Of a DNA stretch of 45,585 bases, positions 22,908-34,092 are shown piece after piece (position 1 is the first letter of the stretch; each line of letters starts with the position of its first letter). The position numbers were made by a program, and so were the translations under genes. The notes beneath the pieces are model-generated. The model ran no database searches and was not told the origin of the DNA. It was given only the letters and a program-made list of their open reading frames with translations. This stretch comes from Gnetum montanum (taxonomy: Eukaryota > Streptophyta > Gnetopsida > Gnetales > Gnetaceae), in the NCBI GenBank assembly GCA_015680685.1, contig MNCI01019138.1:101782-147366 (forward strand). The letters run 5' to 3'.

Positions 22908-24980
22908 ATAAGGTAACTTTTTGGGCATCTATTTCTTAACAAATCTAGGATTAAGTCATATGTCCTTATTTCTTGTAAGTGTACCATTATTAGACAACAT
23001 CCCGTAGGATGTTTGTATTGGCATATGACACATCCTTTCTCATCTTTGGAGCTTATGTCTAAACACTCAACCATTGAAGCTACTTTGCCTGTTCATCCAA
23101 AATTTTGCTTCTTTTTCTTATCCTTGCCTTTTCCAAAGGCTTACTCTATTCTCTCTTTCATAATTTTCAATGCTGTTGCAAATTTTTCACCAACTGAGTC
23201 CCACATTTTCTCTACCTTTGCTGTAATGTCAATTATAAATTTCTAAATTGGTAGTATTTTTTTGAATTTCTTGTACCAAGGTTTCTTCCTCTTAAGTATC
23301 ACAAACTCTTACATCTCTTTTCTTGATAGATGGATCTCTACTATATTCTTTCATTGATTTCCTATTTCTTAACTTGCCTTCCTCTTTTTCCACTTGATTA
23401 ATCAATCTATGGATTCGATTGATAGTCATTTTAGACAATTAACCTTGGGCATAAACTCCAAGGGTTTCTCTAGTCCTGTTTAGTAACCCATCTAAAATGT
23501 GCCTTAGCTATTCTCATTGTGAGAATCCATGGTTGTGGCATCTATGTAATAGTGAATAGTACTTGCCCATTACCACATCAAGGGTTTCATGAGTCCCTTG
23601 ATTCCATCCTTGGATTTGTTTCCTTAAATTGGAGACTTGTGAGTAGGTTTAATATTTTATATTGAAGATATCTAGCATGGTATTTCATCTTCTGATTGTT
23701 TTAGGTTTGATTGATTTATACTAGTTCTCATCCTCTTTTACAAGTGCTCGTGGGAACAACTTCAAATTCTACTAATCACTTTCAATATTTTTTAGGGCAT
23801 AGGAATCATGGAATGCTTAGAGGTGGTGTTGTGGATCAGCATTATAACCACCCTCAAATCTTGGCATGTTATTCATATTAAGCTGCTTAATACAACTGTC
23901 CCTCACGTGCTTGGTTGGAATATGTATAACTTCCTAGATGTTGATCATGCTATAGGTTTCCATCAGGGGTTCATGATCATGATTGGGTTCATATGCTTTG
24001 TTGTAGTGACACCCCTTTTTGTGCTCATACCTTTTTTGATCCTCTCTTTGATCCTTACTTCTTCTTTGTTCATAGTCTTCATCTTCTATATCAGATTACC
24101 TTGGATAGTGGTCATGATGATCATGAGTCCTTATTTCCTCCTTGTTGTGGTCTTGATACCTTTGTATCCTTTTTTCAGAGTCCATAGATGATCATGATGA
24201 TGCAGATGAGGTAGTAGAAGAATGGTGCTAGCTTGTCCTCCTTTCATGGCTCTGATATTTTCCTTTGTAGGATCCAGCAGAAACTCTTGGCCTCGAGGCT
24301 TGGCTATACTTGGAGTTAGTACCCTCCCTCATAGGTGTCTCTGCTAGATTGGAATTTAGTTGAACTTTGATAGGTTCTTCAAGTATGATGATAGGAGTTT
24401 TTGAAGGCTCTTCATGATTCTATTGGAGTTATTCTATAATAAACGCATCAACATCAAGTTCTTCCAAGATAATAGAAGTGTTAACTTACTTTCCTTGTGT
24501 ACATGTTTGATTTTCATGGTAGCATCTCTCCTCATTTGCTCCTTTGTGGGTTCATAAGGTGTTTTCATGTGCTTATTCACATGGTACCCTTCCTAGATTT
24601 GGTTTAGATTCATTCCCCTTAAGGTAGTTTAGAGCATATTAAGTGTTCCATAATATGGAGGCATGATTGTGTTGCCTTGTATGGCTCTCCATCTCATTTA
24701 ACTATCCTGATGAAAGATGAAAGTAAAATCTAGATGATAAGGATTAGTGTGAGAATATGTGATTCTTATTTGCATCAATATCCCCCATTCTTCTTCATCA
24801 CTAATTCTGTCATTACTCCTTTTTGTCTCTTTGGTAGATGATGATGTATCTTTGTTTGAAACCATGTTGTGGTTTAAGACATTTGGTTAAGTGTGCTTAA
24901 TTATTTAGTTTATGAATCTTAACTTTGAATTCTGATACAACAAACTTTATGAAATCAATTACTCAACATACATTGACTTG
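22908..24980 (-). pseudogene. Element D: N-terminal and central gag
   Basis: The minus strand from an ATG at 24864 (MVSNKDTSSSTKETKRSNDR) shows an acidic, polar start (SDEEEWGILMQ) and continues with stops to 22913. There the frame is cut by E and resumes at 13012. It matches E's gag in order, for example the segment near 23860-23800 corresponding to E's RFEGGYNAD block near 14965. The start is chosen because it follows the primer site by about 120 bases and opens a clean N-terminal stretch. Confidence 0.65.
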
Positions 24981-24998
24981 TCCCCAACAACGACACCA
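24981..24998 (-). other. Primer-binding site of element D, tRNA-Asp type
   Basis: Plus strand tccccaacaacgacacca; on the minus strand tggtgtcgttgttgggga. Compared with the expected TGGCGCCGTTGCCGGGGA it differs at only a few positions, mainly C-to-T. It lies one base inside the LTR edge at 25000. Confidence 0.82.
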
Positions 24999-24999
24999 A

Positions 25000-25853
25000 T
25001 GATGAGCAATGGAGTAATCCAACATTCAACCATAAAATTCACAGGTGTTCATGCACAACCATATCATAATATGTGGAAAAGGTAATATAATTATGCTAGC
25101 AATTGATTTAAGTTTGAGACCATTGTCTTCCCACGTGGAGCTAGTAAAATCTATGGGTATGGCCTAACTCACAGTGAGGTATATGATAACTAAAGTTGTT
25201 GGGCCATTGCTACTCCTAGTGAACATGATGAAATGGAAAGAGTTTCTAAACCTAAGTAAAATAATAAAAAAATCTATTCTATTCTATGATGATGGATACC
25301 CATTCTTGATATTCCATACACGTCCTGGGCTTTTGTAACTTTTATTGTGATTACCAAGTACCTCGCTACTGGGCAAACCAAGTAATAATACTACTAGGTT
25401 ACTAAATAATCACCCTTTAAACTTGAAATCAGTCTTATCCATTCTGCATACTAACAATAGTAAAAGTAAAGTGCATGGATTAGTAAAACATTAACTAGGA
25501 AAGCAACAATTAGTAGTCTAAGTGAAAATGATAAACATTATTTAAAGTAAAGCAATAAACTAGGAGAATGTTGCAATAGTATAAAATAGCTCAATATTTA
25601 TTGCTAGTCACACTTGCACCCAAGTACAAGATGTTTGAACAAATACTCTATTTACTAAGTCACACTACACTGCAATGAAAACAAACTAAAAGTGTTTTGT
25701 TACTATAGAATGAACCTTATTGCAGATCTGTGTGCCTAAGTGCTATAGTTATAAGCTAGCATGTATCTTGCAATATTGGATCAATGATGTCATAGCTCAT
25801 GCTACGATATCAGATATACGATATCGTAGCCAAAGAAAAAATTGAATTTATCA
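25000..25853 (-). repeat. 5' LTR of element D
   Basis: Homologous to 5430-6366 over its length. It begins TGATGAGCA and ends TTATCA on the plus strand, followed by the TTCTT duplication. The U3 end (25790-25840) carries the palindromes gatatcagatatacgatatc. The primer site adjoins its left edge, which fixes the minus orientation. Confidence 0.85.
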
Positions 25854-26086
25854 TTCTTGATACTATTAGAAATGTTTTCTGTTTCTACATTTTTCTAAAG
25901 TTTTTGAAATACTTATTATTTTACTATGGTTTCCTATCTATTTCATTCCATAGTTTCCAATGGTGTATTTTTTATTATGCTATGTGTGGCACATGTTTCA
26001 ACAAATCCCTTGGAATCTAACAAATGATTCACAAATCACAAGCTGCTTACTCTAACCAAGTAAGAAATGTCCCACTAGCTTGGAAT
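25854..26086 (-). pseudogene. LINE C-terminal fragment (right half, split by D)
   Basis: It aligns with 27385-27600 and joins in order with 5007-5429 if D is removed. Minus-strand codons look protein-like (KTLEKCRNRK-type) with stops. The right end meets the 3' tail of an RTE LINE at about 26086. Confidence 0.6.
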
Positions 26087-26968
26087 CATCATCATCCTAG
26101 CCTTGTCCCAACAAAGTGGGGTTAGCTACATGAGTTCTTTTATGCCATCCACTTTTATGAAGAGTTAAATCTTCTTTTATTTGTAGTTTCTTCAAATCAT
26201 CTTTGATTATTTTTACCCATGTATTCTTTCATCTTCCTTTTGGTGGCTTTCCTAGAATAGTGATGTAGCAATCTTTATTTATAAACTCATTGTTTGATCT
26301 TATTTGCACATGTCCAAACCATCTAAGCCATCATTATTATAGCTTATCTAAAATAGAAGTCACTTCAAGTCTTTCTCTAATGTCTGCATTATGTAGTTTA
26401 TCTCTTCTGATAACATTCAACATCTATCAAATCATTTGCATTTCTTCCACAATGAGTTATTGTTCATGCCTCTTTTGTACTACCCAAAATTCTCCACCAT
26501 GTAAGATAGCAAGCTTGATTACTATCTTGCAAAATATCTTCTTCAATTTTATGGATATTCATTTATCTCATAGAATAGTACTAGCTTGTGTTCATTTTAA
26601 CCATCATGCCTCAATTCTATTCCTTATATCTTTATCAATTTCATCATATGATTAGATGATTTATCTTAGATAGCAAAATAATTTTGACCTTGAATTGTCA
26701 ATTCTATTTCACCACTATTTATGTTATTATTAAAATTGCATTCCATATATTTTGTCTTACTTCTACTAATAGGAATTTTGAAATTGAAAGAGGTTCTTCA
26801 TTGAAGTCACACTTAAAATATCATTTTATTTTTTATAGTTCTTTTAATGTATCATGTTGACTATATATCTTAGGTTTTAACATCTTCCCATCTCAAATCC
26901 ATATGGAATTTCAACATTATACCATCATTAATTTGCTACCTTCATCTTATATATGATAGGTTGATAGA
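26085..26968 (-). pseudogene. RTE-type LINE, 3' part of reverse transcriptase with ATGATG tail
   Basis: The minus strand ends with an ATGATG tail after tagctaaccccactttg (26105-26130), a 3' end typical of plant RTE LINEs. Upstream, protein fragments in order fit the C-terminal half of an RTE reverse transcriptase: SKTKYMECNFNNNINSGEIE (about 26780-26720), then NKLHNADIR-like and GLDGLDMC-like segments and the final HKSGWHKRTHV-like segment near 26150. Frames shift several times. The element is 5' truncated at about 26968, as is usual for LINEs. It separates two copies of another LINE fragment (25854-26086 and 26969-27605). Confidence 0.72.
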
Positions 26969-27605
26969 TAAGGTGGGCCAAGGATTTGACAATGGTTTGT
27001 TGGAATTGAAACTTAAATTTTACTACTTTTGTAAACCCTCTTTATTTATTGGATAGTAGAAATTTACATGTTATTATTTTTAAAAAATTAAGAAAATTAC
27101 AAGTATTCTTAGTAACATTGTGAATAAATCAACCAAATTTACAACTATAATATCCTATCTATGTTTGATGTGCTCTAACACACGACATTGTAAAAAAAAT
27201 TTGGGATTCATTTTTATGTTATATGTATTGCATAGTCTACAAATTAAATTCTTCTCAAGGAATTTTCAATCGTCTCCCTACTTTAACCCATAGATGATGA
27301 GTTCCCATTCATGCTTTGCCAATTGTGCATCTTCATAAAGAATAGCAGTAGATAAATAGTTTACCTTTGAATTAAGATCTTTCATTATACTATTTAAATA
27401 GAAATGTTTTTACCTTCTACATTTTCCTAAAGTTTTTTAAATAGTGCTTGTTTAGTATCTTCACACCATAGTTTCCAAGGATGTATTTTCATTATGCTTT
27501 ATGTAGCACATGTCCCAACATACCCCTTGTAATCTAACATATGATTTGTAAATTAAAAGCCACTTACTCTAACCAAGTGTATAATGTCCCACTAACTTGG
27601 AATCT
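26969..27605 (-). pseudogene. LINE C-terminal fragment, uninterrupted copy
   Basis: This matches 5007-5429 plus 25854-26086 end to end and is the reference that shows how D split the other copy. The zinc-knuckle segment survives only partly here (ICRLCNTYN near 27240). It is more decayed than the split copy. It ends near 27605 in AT-rich sequence. Confidence 0.62.
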
Positions 27606-28475
27606 TAATATTATGTATTTAACAAAAAACTCTTTTTATAAAATATTTAAATCATTTTTTGAAAATTAATGTACCCTAAAATCATATATACCTTATGCCT
27701 ACTTTCCTTTATTACTATTTTTTAAGTAAGTAAAAAGAAATTATATTAATAAAATAAGATTTGAAGTACAACAAAATTAGTCTAAGGATCTTATCACTCA
27801 AATTCTTAGTAAAACTTTAAAAATAAAATGATCATCTCAATGTGCCAACCTAATTTTATAAATAAAAAATATAATTTTATAAAGTTAAAAATTTTATCTA
27901 GATTTTTTTCCCTTCAAAAATTCTTTAATTTCTTTCCTTCTAGATTTGAAAAATCACAAATGCCAACAGAGCACTTAAAATTTTGTTATTGTCCATGAGT
28001 GTTGCTAATATAAGTTTGAGCTACTATAAGAGCTTCTAAAGATTTTGACATAATTAAATATTGATTCATATCTTTCCATACTATATTCTAATAATGAACA
28101 ATTATAAAGTAAAAAAATTATTATAAAACATTTATTAACCATTGTTCATCCTCACCTTAACAAATTATAAATTGTTAAAATTTTATTACTAATCAACTTG
28201 ATTTTAATTAATCTTTTCTTTGATGGTGCATTTTCTAATTGTGATTTTTGTTGTTACATCTTTGTTATCTTTGTGTTCTCCTTCTTGAATATCTTCCAAA
28301 TCTTGTTATTACCTTTATTCTAAGATTTTTTCTTTCATTAATTAGGATCATGATTATGATTTTTCCTCCATCATTCTTGATGGTCTTTAGTTTAGTTTTT
28401 TGTAGATTTTCTTTGATTAGTTCTTGCTCTTCTATATTTTCAATGTAATTATTTACTTCTTCAATTTATACTTGT
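27606..28475. other. AT-rich sequence without recognised genes
   Basis: I see no coding domain on either strand. Many A/T runs, for example 27640-27660 and 27720-27760. The right edge (28471-28475, CTTGT) is the target duplication of the solo LTR. Confidence 0.5.
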
Positions 28476-29238
28476 TGATGAGCATGATATCACGGCTTGC
28501 CATTACATCTATAAATAAGAGGCAACCTTCCCTTGTTTCCACATCTAGATCTAGACCCTTAGCCAAACTATAGCAGTTTTACCATTCCAGAGTTAGAATA
28601 ATTTCCATGTGCCTGCAGTAGGAGTCTCAAAGTGAATAGATCTTTATTCGAGCAAATTGTACCTGAGCACACATTTGTGTACGGCAATAAAGACGAACTT
28701 TCTGATAAACCTTGCAACATATGGACTAAGCTAAATAGGATTTAATTATGGTTAAATGTTTAAATGTTTTCTTAGATAATTAATCTCTCTCAACCCTTGA
28801 CTCTCCTAATTAAGTGCATTCAGTACAACCACTTCGAGCACATGTGTAATGCTTGGTAACCTAGTAATGAGTAGCGTTTGGTAATCCCAGCAGCATTGCA
28901 TTGGTTCAGGGTGTGTAAAGCAAGTGGGAACGCATACTGGTGCTAGGACGATTAGAACTTAGTTAGTGAATAGTTAGGGAAAGTTAGTCATTTAGTTCTC
29001 TTCACCCTTCCCTCTTAGCATAGGAGATTAAAAAGATAAAAGAAATAAAAATCACATGCCTTAAGCTTACTTAACCATACAACTGTGACAATACAAGTAA
29101 GCTTGGGAAGACAACAATTGATTAACCTAAAGTGTTCCATTAGGGCGCGTAAGTGCTTAGTCCTTGGAGTTTGACCGAATTGCGCGTGAGACACTCATAT
29201 TCGTATGGTTGAGTGTAGGGGTACCTTGCCACTCATCA
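28476..29238 (+). repeat. Solo LTR of the Athila-like family with CTTGT duplications
   Basis: 763 bases from TGATGAGC to CTCATCA, homologous to E's LTRs (shared tgagcacac near 28664, gcgtttggtaatcccagc near 28874 and the terminal block). TATA box at 28510-28517. CTTGT stands at 28471-28475 and again at 29239-29243. There is no primer site or internal sequence at its right side, so it is a solo LTR left by recombination between two LTRs. Confidence 0.9.
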
Positions 29239-29308
29239 CTTGTGTTTTTGCTAAGCTAGAAATTTGATTTCGATGACTTTTGAGGTGGCATAGCTTTAAG
29301 ATCATAAT

Positions 29309-29610
29309 TTAATTATTCATTTTTCTATCTTTTAAAATTATTTTTTCTTGTACAAAAATTGTTATTTCATTTTCTTTAATTATGATTTTGGCAACTAAAA
29401 ATAATGAATTTGAAAGCTTTAGAACATAAAATACATCATGCACATTAATTTCATGGTCATTTTGTAAAGTAAGAAGAACCTTACCAGTTTCTTCTATTGC
29501 CAATGAAGATCCATTTCGAGCCTTGAATAATAAAAAAACTGTTGAAAGCTTTAAGTTCCACAAAATGTTCTTTATTTGGTATCATATGAATATGTTGTAA
29601 ATTTACATGG
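29309..29610 (-). pseudogene. Ty1/copia pol fragment (after the protease active site)
   Basis: The open minus-strand piece contains NGSSLAIEETGKVLLTLQND, HDVFYVLKLSNSLFLVAKII and FVQEKIILKDRK, the order seen in copia polyproteins between the protease active site and the GAG-pre-integrase region. A shifted upstream portion can be followed to about 29610. The active-site motif itself and the downstream integrase are not present. Confidence 0.7.
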
Positions 29611-29879
29611 GTTCAATTATTTAATTTAAATTTATAGTATACAACTTAATAACTTTCTTCCATTCAATAAATTAAATAATAGGATTAAACAATTGCTTTG
29701 TGAAAGTGGATACAATATGCATGATGAACTTTTTTGTTAAATATTTGTATCATTTGCTTCTTGATGAACATTTGATCATGTTTTCTTTATTTTGTATTAT
29801 GCACATATGTTCATGGAGCATTTCGAATCTTATCTCTACTCAAACCATACCACTTGTAACTATTAATCATTAAAGTAGA
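29611..29879. other. Unassigned AT-rich spacer
   Basis: No coding sequence or repeat recognised between the copia fragment and the RTE LINE. Confidence 0.4.
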
Positions 29880-30359
29880 AATTTTATAGGATAATAATTA
29901 AGCTTTCTACCTTATATGGTAATGAATGTTTGGTAGTACAAAAGAGGCATAAATAAAAAATTAGTGTGGCAAAAATGCAAATGTTTAGATTGATGTTGAA
30001 TGTTACTAGAAGTAATAAACTACATAATACAAACATTAAAGGAATATTTAAAGGGGTTTTTATTTAAAATAAGTTACAGGAATGATCGCTTAGATGGCTT
30101 GGACATGTTGAAAAGAAATTAGACAATGTCTATTAAAAAATGTTGTTACATTAGTGTTTCAAGAAATCCACCAAAGGAAAGACCAAAAAATATATGGGAA
30201 AAAACAATTAAAGATGATTTTTAGAAACTGCAAATAAACAAATATCTAGCTCTTTATAGAGGCAAATGGTTAAAAAGAAAAAGAAGAGAAAAGAAAAAAA
30301 AAACTCATGTAGTCAACCCCATATTATGAAATAAGGCTAGCATGATAATGATGATGATA
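29880..30359 (+). pseudogene. RTE-type LINE 3' end, plus strand
   Basis: Plus-strand fragments LSTLYGNECLVVQKRHK, ISVAKMQMFRLMLNVTRS and SLRWLGHVEKK (about 29895-30110) are the C-terminal RTE segments. They are followed by a lysine-rich, shifted tail and the 3' end gtagtcaaccccatattatg with a gataatgatgatgat tail at 30343-30358. It is the same family as the minus copy at 26085-26968. 5' truncated. Confidence 0.7.
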
Positions 30360-31774
30360 TATTAGAATAGTGTTCCTAAGAAATTTCCATAAGTTAGTAT
30401 CTTACCTAAAATCTAATCTTACCAACATGTCCAAAATGTTCAAAAGTGCTAGGTTTGACCCTTAATATAATAGAATAGGAGTTAGAGTGTTTTTTTTATT
30501 TAAATTTTAGTTTTTTTTTTGAAAAAACTCACATGGAATATGGGGATCCTTACAAATTCAAATAAGGACAAGCAAGTAAGAAAATAAACAATCCTATAGA
30601 CATCATCGATAGGGGGTGATGATGTTTCTAGAGGTGAAAGAGATATAAATATAAGATACAGTAAGAGATATACAAAGTCAAAGATTTGGATGAGCTATAG
30701 TGCCATAAGATTAAGGAAGTTGATGACCAGAGAGATCCCTAACTACACTCCTGAGATTAGAGGATCATGTAGAGATAGGAATCCATAAGATCTTCCTTCC
30801 AAATAATTAAAGTTGATGCATTGCTTCCTCAAAGGCACAATTCCCAAGATTTCCATCCTAGATCCAATAGATCTAAAGAAATTTCTTAGGGTGCTAAACA
30901 ATATCGAGGCATGATTGTTATAGATGGTATGTTAGAACTTGAAATAATTGAAATATAGATACACTCTAAGATACATAGTTCAATTAAAAATTTATAACTT
31001 ACTAGTGCCCACTAGAATTGAACCCATAACTAGAACTTTCAAATTAAAAGTGCAAGCTATAGCATCATATCCATAACTAGAGGAATAATGATACAAAGGC
31101 CAAAGAAGGCATCTTTGTTAGGTATGCAGATCACACAAAAGTGTACTGAATTTGGGATGAACAATTCTGAACTCTTGTTATATCTAGAGATGATGTCTGT
31201 GACAAAAATATTGTGATGGATGAAAGGAAAATTAGGGTGGTGGAAGATGATGAAGATTCTAATTCCAAATCTTGATGAATATTCTATGAAAGTGTATTAA
31301 TATGGTGAAACATAGGAATCTTAGAAAGAACGAGGAGATTTAGCATTTTATACTATAAATGAAAAGATGATTGAAAGTTTAAAACCAATAAACAAGATCT
31401 ACAACCATCCTTAAAACAACCTAAGTGGTGGCAAAAGATAGTTAATGTAGAGTGTGAAATACCTAATATCAATACCTCTGAGCCTTAGATGATCAGAAAA
31501 GGAAAATTGAGGAGGAAATTTGTTTCCATCCAAACATCTCAGATATGGAAGTACTAGAAAGTATGAGATTGAACAAATAAACATGATTTTAAATATTGAG
31601 GATCTTTTTTTCCCTTCAAAATTCTGGTGTTCAAAAGAGTGTCAAATAGTGATCTTTTGAATATGACATGACGTTGAAGTGAAAAGTTTTGGACCTAGTA
31701 CCAAAAATGCCAAACAATACTACTGTAAGAAACAAGTGTGTAGTTGCCACCAAACTTAAAGAGAATGGAAGCCT
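30360..31774. other. Unassigned sequence
   Basis: I recognise no gene. T-rich tracts occur at 30490-30520. Its right end meets the LINE reverse transcriptase at about 31775. Confidence 0.4.
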
Positions 31775-33475
31775 TGATAAGTAAAAATAATATGGGTGGC
31801 TAGAGGATTTCAGAAATTTTTTTTGGTCTAGGAGTTTTATTAAATAAAAAAATATTATAATTGCTTTTGGAGCTTTTCAGATTTCTTCCAAGATTTTTTA
31901 GCAATATCTAGACCCAAACTAACATTAATAGAGAACTATAGGTTGCTCAATGGTTTGAAATAGATATTTTTGAATTTTCAAAATCCAAATATTTTGATTG
32001 ACATAACTATTCTTCATTTTTTTATAAAACCTTTCAGCCATTTGCAACTCTGTGATACAAAATGCTTTAAGTTATGATTTTGAGAGCATTCTATTCTTAT
32101 TCCGAAATATCTATATACATTCACAATCTCAAGTTATTTAGCTAGAGATTAAAATTTCTCTAATTAATTTCACATATTAACACTTTTATTTTTGTGAGCA
32201 TTCTTCTTCATTGATTACAAAAACATTCTAGTTGATGCAACATTGCTTTTAACCTTGTTTTTGAATTTATAACTAGGGTTATATCATCTGAAAAGATTAA
32301 AAGATATATTCATGATTGATCTACTTAAATAACATAATTTGTAGGTACTTATTTAACCCATTTTTCTAGTTCATTAATAAAAATTCCAAATAATGTTGTT
32401 GAAAAAAAGACAACCTTTGGTTACAACAATATCGCTGTCAAATTGACTAGATGTTGTAGTGTCTTTATCTTGTAGTTTTGAAATTTTTTCTTCATAAAAT
32501 TTTCGAATAGAATTCAGGAATCCAGGATTGACTATCAATTTGATAAACTTGTTCCATACTTTGTCTCATAGCTAAATTAAATTCTTTAGTGAAATTTCCT
32601 TTAGCTTGCTCGATAAAGTATTGAGGTTAATGAAATGGCCCAATGTAGAATGTTTTTCCCCTAAATCCTGTTTGTAAGGCTGCACAAAAATTATTTTCTT
32701 CCACCCAACATCCTAATTTTTTCTTCAGAATGATACTTATTAATTTTTCAAATGAGTTACTCATCATGATTAATTTGCAATAGTTTAAATGCAAATTGTT
32801 TCATTTTTTAAAAAAGATATAACACCTTTAGTAATCATCCACTGTCTGTTCAAACCATTTTGATTTCCTTAATTAAGCATTTTCCAAGTTTGCTCAAACT
32901 AATTCTTCATTACATTTTAATAATTCTACATATAATCCTTCTATAGCTATACTTATTTTTTTTATAAGATGTAGAATTGTGAAGTGTCTGCCTTCATGCA
33001 ACTAGTTATGTGATTTGCCTAATGGTGAAATAGATTTTTGTGAAATACTTTAATATTTGTAAATTTTTCCTTCTTCTAAGGAATCATTTTTTTGTAGTCC
33101 TTGATTAAAGCTTCATTATTATACAAATAAAGAGCCTACCCATGCTTATTGTGCTTGAGGCTTCTAATCTCAATTCTATCATCATTCATTTTCAAATAGT
33201 TTATCCACATCCATAAGGATAGCTAGCAAAGGATAATTAGGTTGAATAGATTTTCAGCTACAAATTAATTGCAAATCCTTATGCATAATGTGTTCCAAAG
33301 GTTACCACTAATCCATGAGGCTTTTGATCTCAATTCTATCACCATTCATTTTTAAATTGTTTATTCAGATCCGTAAATGTAGCTAGCAATGGATAAATAG
33401 GTTGAACATATTTTTAGTTACAAATTAATGGCAAATCCTTGTGCATCGTGTGTTCCAAAGCTTATCACTAATCCT
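31775..33475 (-). pseudogene. LINE reverse transcriptase (non-RTE type)
   Basis: The minus strand shows the RT core in order: a thumb-side N-terminal block (KKKLGCWVEENNFCAALQTG near 32690), FYEEKISKLQDKD and SQFDSDIVVTKGCLFS (32500-32405), LFGIFINELEKWV (32400-32360), the catalytic box FSDDITLV (about 32284-32295, normally FADD), VNVYRYFGI (32110) and a C-terminal IAKKSWKKSEKLQKQ (31890). Several frameshifts and stops interrupt it. The zinc-knuckle fragments at 5007 and 26969 may be the C-terminal end of the same kind of LINE, since such knuckles follow this type of RT in other lineages. The 5' part overlaps a 160-base tandem duplication. Confidence 0.72.
33157..33475. repeat. Tandem duplication, two units of about 160 bases
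   Basis: Unit 1 begins gaggcttctaatctcaattc at 33157, unit 2 gaggcttttgatctcaattc at 33317. The copies share most bases to the end (tgtgttccaaag..t.accactaatcc). It lies in the upstream part of the LINE. The divergence shows the duplication is old. Confidence 0.8.
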
Positions 33476-33717
33476 GATGTTGAAAATACCTACATGGACA
33501 TTTTTACATTGAAATCAAGATATTGTACATAAGGACCATACAGTGTCGGTTTCAATGGATAGAACAAGGACCGTACTACAATGGTGATTTTACAGTGGGA
33601 TTCATGCTTATTGTCTGGAGTGTTTATTTTCTCATTTCAAAATTTTATTATGTTTTGTTTCAATTCATCCTGTTTTTATTTGCAACACCCTTCTTTTGTA
33701 TTTATATTGTAAAATAG
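33476..33717 (+). other. Probable intron end upstream of the R-SNARE exon
   Basis: Not recognised as a repeat. It ends in a T-rich tract and aaaatag at 33711-33717, a usable 3' splice site for the exon starting at 33718. Earlier exons of the gene (longin domain) are not seen in the window. Confidence 0.4.
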
Positions 33718-34092
33718 ATGACTCTAACCATTTCTGGGTTCGCACTGTAATGGTTGAAAACATAGAGAAAGTTCTGGAGAGGGGTAAAAGAATAGAATTG
33801 CTCGTTGATAAAACATCAACCATCCAGGACGATTCTTTCCATTTCAAGAAACATTCAAAGAGACTTCGCCAAGCTCTTTGGATGAATAATGCAAAGCTTT
33901 TGTAAGTACACTTAAGAAGATGGTTGAAATTTCATGTAGGTTTTTCCCATGTGTTGAATTCTGTCTGTTTTTGTCATTATCAGGGCCTCCCTCAGTTGTT
34001 TGATCGTGGTTGTTCTATATATTATTATAGCCTTATTTTGTGGTGGAATAACTCTTTCTTCTTGCCAAACACTTGCAGACAACATTGCTTAA
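33718..34092 (+). CDS. R-SNARE (VAMP72-like) 3' exons: SNARE motif and membrane anchor
   Basis: R-SNAREs on vesicles zip with Q-SNAREs to fuse membranes. Exon 33718-33901 reads VMVENIEKVLERGKRIELLV followed by DKTSTIQDDSFHFKKHSKRL: the SNARE heptads with the zero-layer arginine in VLERG. A GTAAGT donor at 33902 and a tatcag acceptor ending at 33983 bound an 82-base intron. The junction is in frame (TT plus G). Exon 33984-34092 then encodes the hydrophobic anchor CLIVVVLYIIIALFCGGITL and a short tail ending TAA at 34090-34092. The end of the motif (ALWMNNAKLL) is less typical than the core. The longin-domain exons are absent, so it is either the 3' end of a gene with long introns or a partial duplicate; no stop or shift is seen in the two exons. 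Confidence 0.72.

Larger units (their letters stand above)
5430..25853 (-). mobile_element. Element D: Athila-like non-autonomous gypsy element, split by E
   Basis: The outer boundaries are an LTR at 5430-6366 and one at 25000-25853, both in minus orientation. Both start TGATGAGCA and end TTATCA as read on plus. TTCTT stands immediately left (5425-5429) and right (25854-25858), a 5-base target duplication. Without element E (9890 bases plus one ATAAG) the length is about 10.5 kb. Order on the minus strand: LTR, Asp-type primer site, gag, protease, non-coding spacer, ORF2, purine tract, LTR. No RT, RNase H or integrase is visible between protease (about 11600) and the spacer (about 11150), where E has about 2.9 kb of pol. 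Confidence 0.85.

Noticed and set aside
23808-24191. 127-codon plus-strand frame, hydrophobic
   Set aside because: It is the antisense shadow of D's gag; hydrophobic runs arise from reverse-complemented charged codons.
26290-26655. 121-codon plus-strand frame
   Set aside because: Shadow of the RTE LINE on the minus strand.
33718-34092. Processed pseudogene of an R-SNARE mRNA
   Set aside because: The intron with GT-AG borders is retained, so it did not come from spliced RNA.
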